10,035 bases of DNA from an uncultured Synechococcus sp. (lineage in GTDB: Bacteria > Cyanobacteriota > Cyanobacteriia > PCC-6307 > Cyanobiaceae): contig CALJTZ010000302.1 of assembly GCA_937975655.1 (NCBI GenBank), positions 1-10,035 on the forward strand, in the 5' to 3' direction. The notes under the pieces are model-generated. The model did not search any database and was not told the origin of the DNA. It saw only the letters and a list, made by a program, of their open reading frames with translations. Below are positions 7,005 through 10,035 of the stretch, piece by piece (position 1 is the first letter of the stretch; every line of letters starts with the position of its first letter). Made by a program: the position numbers and the translations under genes.

Positions 7005-10000
7005 TCAGCTGCCAGCCAATCTCACCGGCCCTTTGGTGGAAGCACGGAATACAGAGGCAACAGGTTGATACGTACCATCCGCTTCAGGCAAGAACGTCCA
7101 GATCGGACCATCACCGGTACGCTCAGACAGAGCAACCACACTGCCGGTGGGGGTACTTACCGATGCAAGGTTCAAGCCAGCACGCGCGGAACCCGTGATC
7201 GCTGGGCTGAACTGAGCGAGCTCTAGCAACTGAGCATCGGCATTGAAGCCAGCTACCCCACCGTGACCTTGATGCCCACCTTTGTTGACGTTGAGGCGCC
7301 ACAGCGTGGCCGCTTCGGCATCGCTCGCCGGCGCCGTGAGAATGCGTCGATAACCCCCCATGTCTCCTGCGTAATAGGTAGACCCAAGTGTCAGACCGCG
7401 CCGATCGTCAGTGGGGCCAGCGAGCACATCGGCGAAGAGCGTGGGTGCGCCGAGAACCGATGACTGGGCATGACTCCTATGCGCCGCATGGCCCTGATGC
7501 TGGTGGATTTGCCGCTTAGAGCGGGCTGGATTAGCCGTGAACAAATCCCAGCCCCACACCTTCAGCTCCGGCGGACCATCGCTCGCAGGAGCTGTCACAA
7601 TCCGCTCGCGACCACTGCCATCAACATTACCTACAGCGAGAGACACACCGCCGCGGTACGCAGGATCGTCGACGGCATCAAACTCAGACAGAAGTGAACC
7701 GGAATAGCCGCTGAACACCTTCACACGACCACCAGCACCCTCCCCACCGGCCACAATGATATCGGCATAGGTATCACCATTGACATCCGCCGAAGCCACA
7801 TTCAAACCAAAACCCGGATCTTCACCAAAGGGATAAAAGTCATATAGATCGTCAATGTAGAATTTTTTGGCACCATTCAGCACCTTCAACCTGCCACCAT
7901 CCTCTTGAGCAACCAAGGCATCAGGGATACCATCCGAATTCACATCCCCCATGCCAAGCGCAATACCCCCGCGATAGGGAACAACCACACCATTTCCTGG
8001 GAATTCGTCAAAAGGAGCGACGATTTGAGAAGGCAGCTCACTGATTTGACTAGAAGGGCCACCAAGCAAAGGATAGAAGCTCACCGATCCATCACTTGAA
8101 CCCTCAGAAGCCAACAGATAAGGCTGACCAGGAATGACGTTAAGAGCGGCCATCATGCCACCATCTTCGTGGAATAGATTGTGACAGTGGTAAACGGACT
8201 CGCCAAGGGTGGGCTTCCAACGAATGCGGAAGACGTTGGTAGCCTTGGGATCCATATACCAAACATCCGAGTCAAAGTAATGAGGCGGAATCGTATAGCC
8301 ATTCCTGCCAATACTTACAGCCTCAGACTGGAACGACTGCATATGCAAATGAATCGGATGAGGCACAGCATCGAGATTGGTCACGCGCCACTCCTCAACC
8401 TGGCCTGCACGCGGCTGAATCACAGGAGCATTGGGATACACCTCGCCGTCAATCAGAAACTGAGTTTGCCCGTCAACATTTCTTGTTTCAAACGTTATTT
8501 CACGCACCACATCAACAGGGGCCTGAGAAAGGTCCTCATACTGCATGCTCTTTGATGTCAGAGGCTTGTCATCCCAATACTGATCATCGCCACCCTTGCG
8601 ATACCCCTTGAGTCGAGCCAAGGGCTGAATGTACTGAGGGGAGCGACCTGTTGTGGGATCAAGCTTTGGCTGAATCACCGTAGCCGCAAAGTATTTCTCT
8701 CCTTTCTTGACTGGTGGAGCGGTGATCAACTCAGTGACACGCTTACCTGGAGCTAGGGCAGTAGCGAAACCACCACTTCGATTACGCAACAACTCCAAGG
8801 CATCCTCGTCCCTACCTCCAGGCTCAAGGTTGACCCTGGTTTTACCAACCGTTGACGGGAAAGCCTCACCATCCTGGGCCGCATAATAGGTTTTATAGTT
8901 TGACAGATCAGCAAAGTTCCAATCCGCCTTACGGGGAGACCTTGGCAGGAACGTCCGAATCAAGTCTCGAGGATCAATTTGCAACTGGACCCAAGCCTCA
9001 TAGTCATCCTCAAACTTAATATCTGGCATGTACTGACCATTCAGAGTCAGCTGAAATTGACCCGAATCAACACCCTGCAGAGGCAATAAAGCTAGATCGC
9101 CATTTTCGTCCTTTCCGATCGACTGAGCCTGAACCATCATCATACGGAATGGCAGGTCCTTGATCTGATCGATGTCGTTATCACCATCGCCGATCACCAG
9201 GAATCCGGCCAGTCCACGATAGACCTGCTCAGCCGTATAACCATGTCGGTGAGGATGATACCAATTAACGCCAGGCTCCTGATCCTTTGAGATTTTATAC
9301 TCATAGACATTGGTATAACCAGGTGGAATCGACAACAAGACATTGTCGGAATTACCGGAAGGATCAATCACCAAGCCATGGGTATGCAGGTTCGTGTCTT
9401 GATCAACGAGATCATTCTCGAGCCTCACGCGCAAGGTATCTCCCGGATTGACTTGCAACGTGGGACCCTGCTCGTTATCCCCCTTCCACTTGGCGTCACT
9501 TGATTCACCCTGGTGCAACTCCCAGGCATAGGTCATGAACCCTCTGACCTTTTTGGCCTTACCGGGCTTCAACGGCTGATCGGGATCCGCCACTTCAATC
9601 AGCTGTGAACCACGATGGGCACGCAGCGTGACATGAAGGACGCCATCAACACTCTTGAGCCGCACAGGCTCCTGCAGCACACTTAGCGAGCCCGACCAAT
9701 CGAGTTGTATCCCTGATAACGGCTGCGCATCGACGGTACCAATCGCCTGCTCCAGTTGCCAGTCACCACCAAACTTGGCAGCACCGGTGAGGTCATCAGA
9801 AGCGCGCAGATCAGCACCGGTGGACCGTGCAAAGCCCAGCATCAGATCGCGACCAGTCGCGCCAGAAGCCAAGTTGCAGCCATAGAGAAGAAGATCCCCT
9901 TCAGGGTTGAGAGCCTCACCCAAAGCCCTCAGGGCTGGTGCATGGGATGAGAGATTCTGCCCTGTGATCTCATCGCGACCAACCTGGAACACCCCAGCAG

Positions 10001-10035
10001 AGCCGTGGCCATACAGATGAATTGCATTCAATCCC
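7005..10035 (-). CDS. DUF4347-multicopper oxidase-FG-GAP fusion protein, N-terminus missing
   Basis: At least 1,010 residues, open at the right edge; the TTG near 10031 is only an internal Leu. Residues are numbered from that Leu. Residues 1-115 form a DUF4347 domain (AIHLYGHGSAGVFQVG, GDLLLYGCNLASG, GADLRASDDLTG, GGDWQLE), usually N-terminal in large secreted proteins. About 120-635 is a multicopper oxidase with all copper ligands: HTHG (216-219), WYHPHRHG (257-264), HPIHLH (558-563) and HCHNLFHEDGGM (615-626), with C616, H558, H621 and M626 as type 1 ligands. About 640-1000 is an FG-GAP-like propeller; the first two blades carry DxNxDG-type calcium loops (GDVNSDGIPD, ADVNGDTYAD). Histidine clusters occur at 843-854 and 920-923. 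Such oxidases pass electrons from phenols, bilirubin, metals such as Cu(I), Fe(II) or Mn(II), or other donors to O2; the substrate cannot be read here. The export route is not visible because the N-terminus is outside. Composition is much more AT-rich than its neighbours. Confidence 0.93.
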   Translation of the reverse strand, partial: GLNAIHLYGHGSAGVFQVGRDEITGQNLSSHAPALRALGEALNPEGDLLLYGCNLASGATGRDLMLGFARSTGADLRASDDLTGAAKFGGDWQLEQAIGTVDAQPLSGIQLDWSGSLSVLQEPVRLKSVDGVLHVTLRAHRGSQLIEVADPDQPLKPGKAKKVRGFMTYAWELHQGESSDAKWKGDNEQGPTLQVNPGDTLRVRLENDLVDQDTNLHTHGLVIDPSGNSDNVLLSIPPGYTNVYEYKISKDQEPGVNWYHPHRHGYTAEQVYRGLAGFLVIGDGDNDIDQIKDLPFRMMMVQAQSIGKDENGDLALLPLQGVDSGQFQLTLNGQYMPDIKFEDDYEAWVQLQIDPRDLIRTFLPRSPRKADWNFADLSNYKTYYAAQDGEAFPSTVGKTRVNLEPGGRDEDALELLRNRSGGFATALAPGKRVTELITAPPVKKGEKYFAATVIQPKLDPTTGRSPQYIQPLARLKGYRKGGDDQYWDDKPLTSKSMQYEDLSQAPVDVVREITFETRNVDGQTQFLIDGEVYPNAPVIQPRAGQVEEWRVTNLDAVPHPIHLHMQSFQSEAVSIGRNGYTIPPHYFDSDVWYMDPKATNVFRIRWKPTLGESVYHCHNLFHEDGGMMAALNVIPGQPYLLASEGSSDGSVSFYPLLGGPSSQISELPSQIVAPFDEFPGNGVVVPYRGGIALGMGDVNSDGIPDALVAQEDGGRLKVLNGAKKFYIDDLYDFYPFGEDPGFGLNVASADVNGDTYADIIVAGGEGAGGRVKVFSGYSGSLLSEFDAVDDPAYRGGVSLAVGNVDGSGRERIVTAPASDGPPELKVWGWDLFTANPARSKRQIHQHQGHAAHRSHAQSSVLGAPTLFADVLAGPTDDRRGLTLGSTYYAGDMGGYRRILTAPASDAEAATLWRLNVNKGGHQGHGGVAGFNADAQLLELAQFSPAITGSARAGLNLASVSTPTGSVVALSERTGDGPIWTFLPEADGTYQPVASVFRASTKGPVRLAGS
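7062..7970 (-). repeat. FG-GAP/propeller repeats in the oxidase tail
   Basis: At protein level, four to five repeats of about 50 residues are visible: RGGIALGMGDVNSDGIPDAL, PGFGLNVASADVNGDTYADI, RGGVSLAVGNVDGSGRERIV, RGLTLGSTYYAGDMGGYRRI and SARAGLNLASVSTPTGSVV. Repeats three and four share the peptide TAPASD after the core strand. Calcium-loop acidic residues are intact in repeats one and two and mostly lost afterwards. FG-GAP repeats form beta-propellers used in binding proteins, adhesins and integrins. Confidence 0.75.

Noticed and set aside
10029..10031. TTG as the start codon of the oxidase gene
   Set aside because: The frame is open to the edge, and the DUF4347 domain is already under way at its AIHLYGHG strand, so the real start is outside.

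Overview
The window looks like a high-GC picocyanobacterium of the Synechococcus/Cyanobium type. The evidence is an NblS/Hik33-type sensor kinase, a cyanobacterial Omp85 with an Ala/Pro-rich linker before its POTRA domains, and two purine genes close by. It may be a metagenomic or draft contig, because the extreme left end does not fit the rest.

Layout, left to right. Positions 1 to about 97 read on the + strand as a fragment of a 3-hydroxyacyl-CoA dehydrogenase that stops abruptly inside a conserved motif. From there the - strand encodes the barrel start, POTRA region and signal peptide of an Omp85/BamA protein (to 1496). Reading right to left on the - strand, transcription order is: an exported helical protein of unknown function (3361 to 2312), purC (2315 to 1560, ATGA overlap with the former), then bamA (from 1496). 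A 69-bp divergent spacer separates this operon from purD (3431-4750, +). nblS (4801-6849, +) follows 50 bp after purD. A convergent, much more AT-rich gene then runs from the right edge to 7005 (-). It encodes a large protein with a DUF4347 domain, a complete multicopper oxidase and an FG-GAP propeller-like tail, and its N-terminus lies outside the window.

How the genes fit together. PurD and PurC act in the same de novo IMP pathway and lie in divergent transcription units. The - strand operon also ties purine synthesis to two envelope proteins, the unknown exported protein and the outer-membrane assembly protein BamA. NblS is the membrane sensor kinase for high-light and nutrient stress. The multicopper oxidase looks like an accessory gene that has its own composition and a probable extracellular role.

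The main points for a second look are: the chimeric left edge; the DUF4347-multicopper oxidase-FG-GAP fusion with histidine clusters in its tail; the composition shift after nblS; and a promoter-like 17-bp motif centred on CCTAGG that precedes both the - strand operon and nblS. No tRNA, rRNA, CRISPR array, insertion sequence or convincing intrinsic terminator was seen, and no gene-free stretch exceeds 300 bases.
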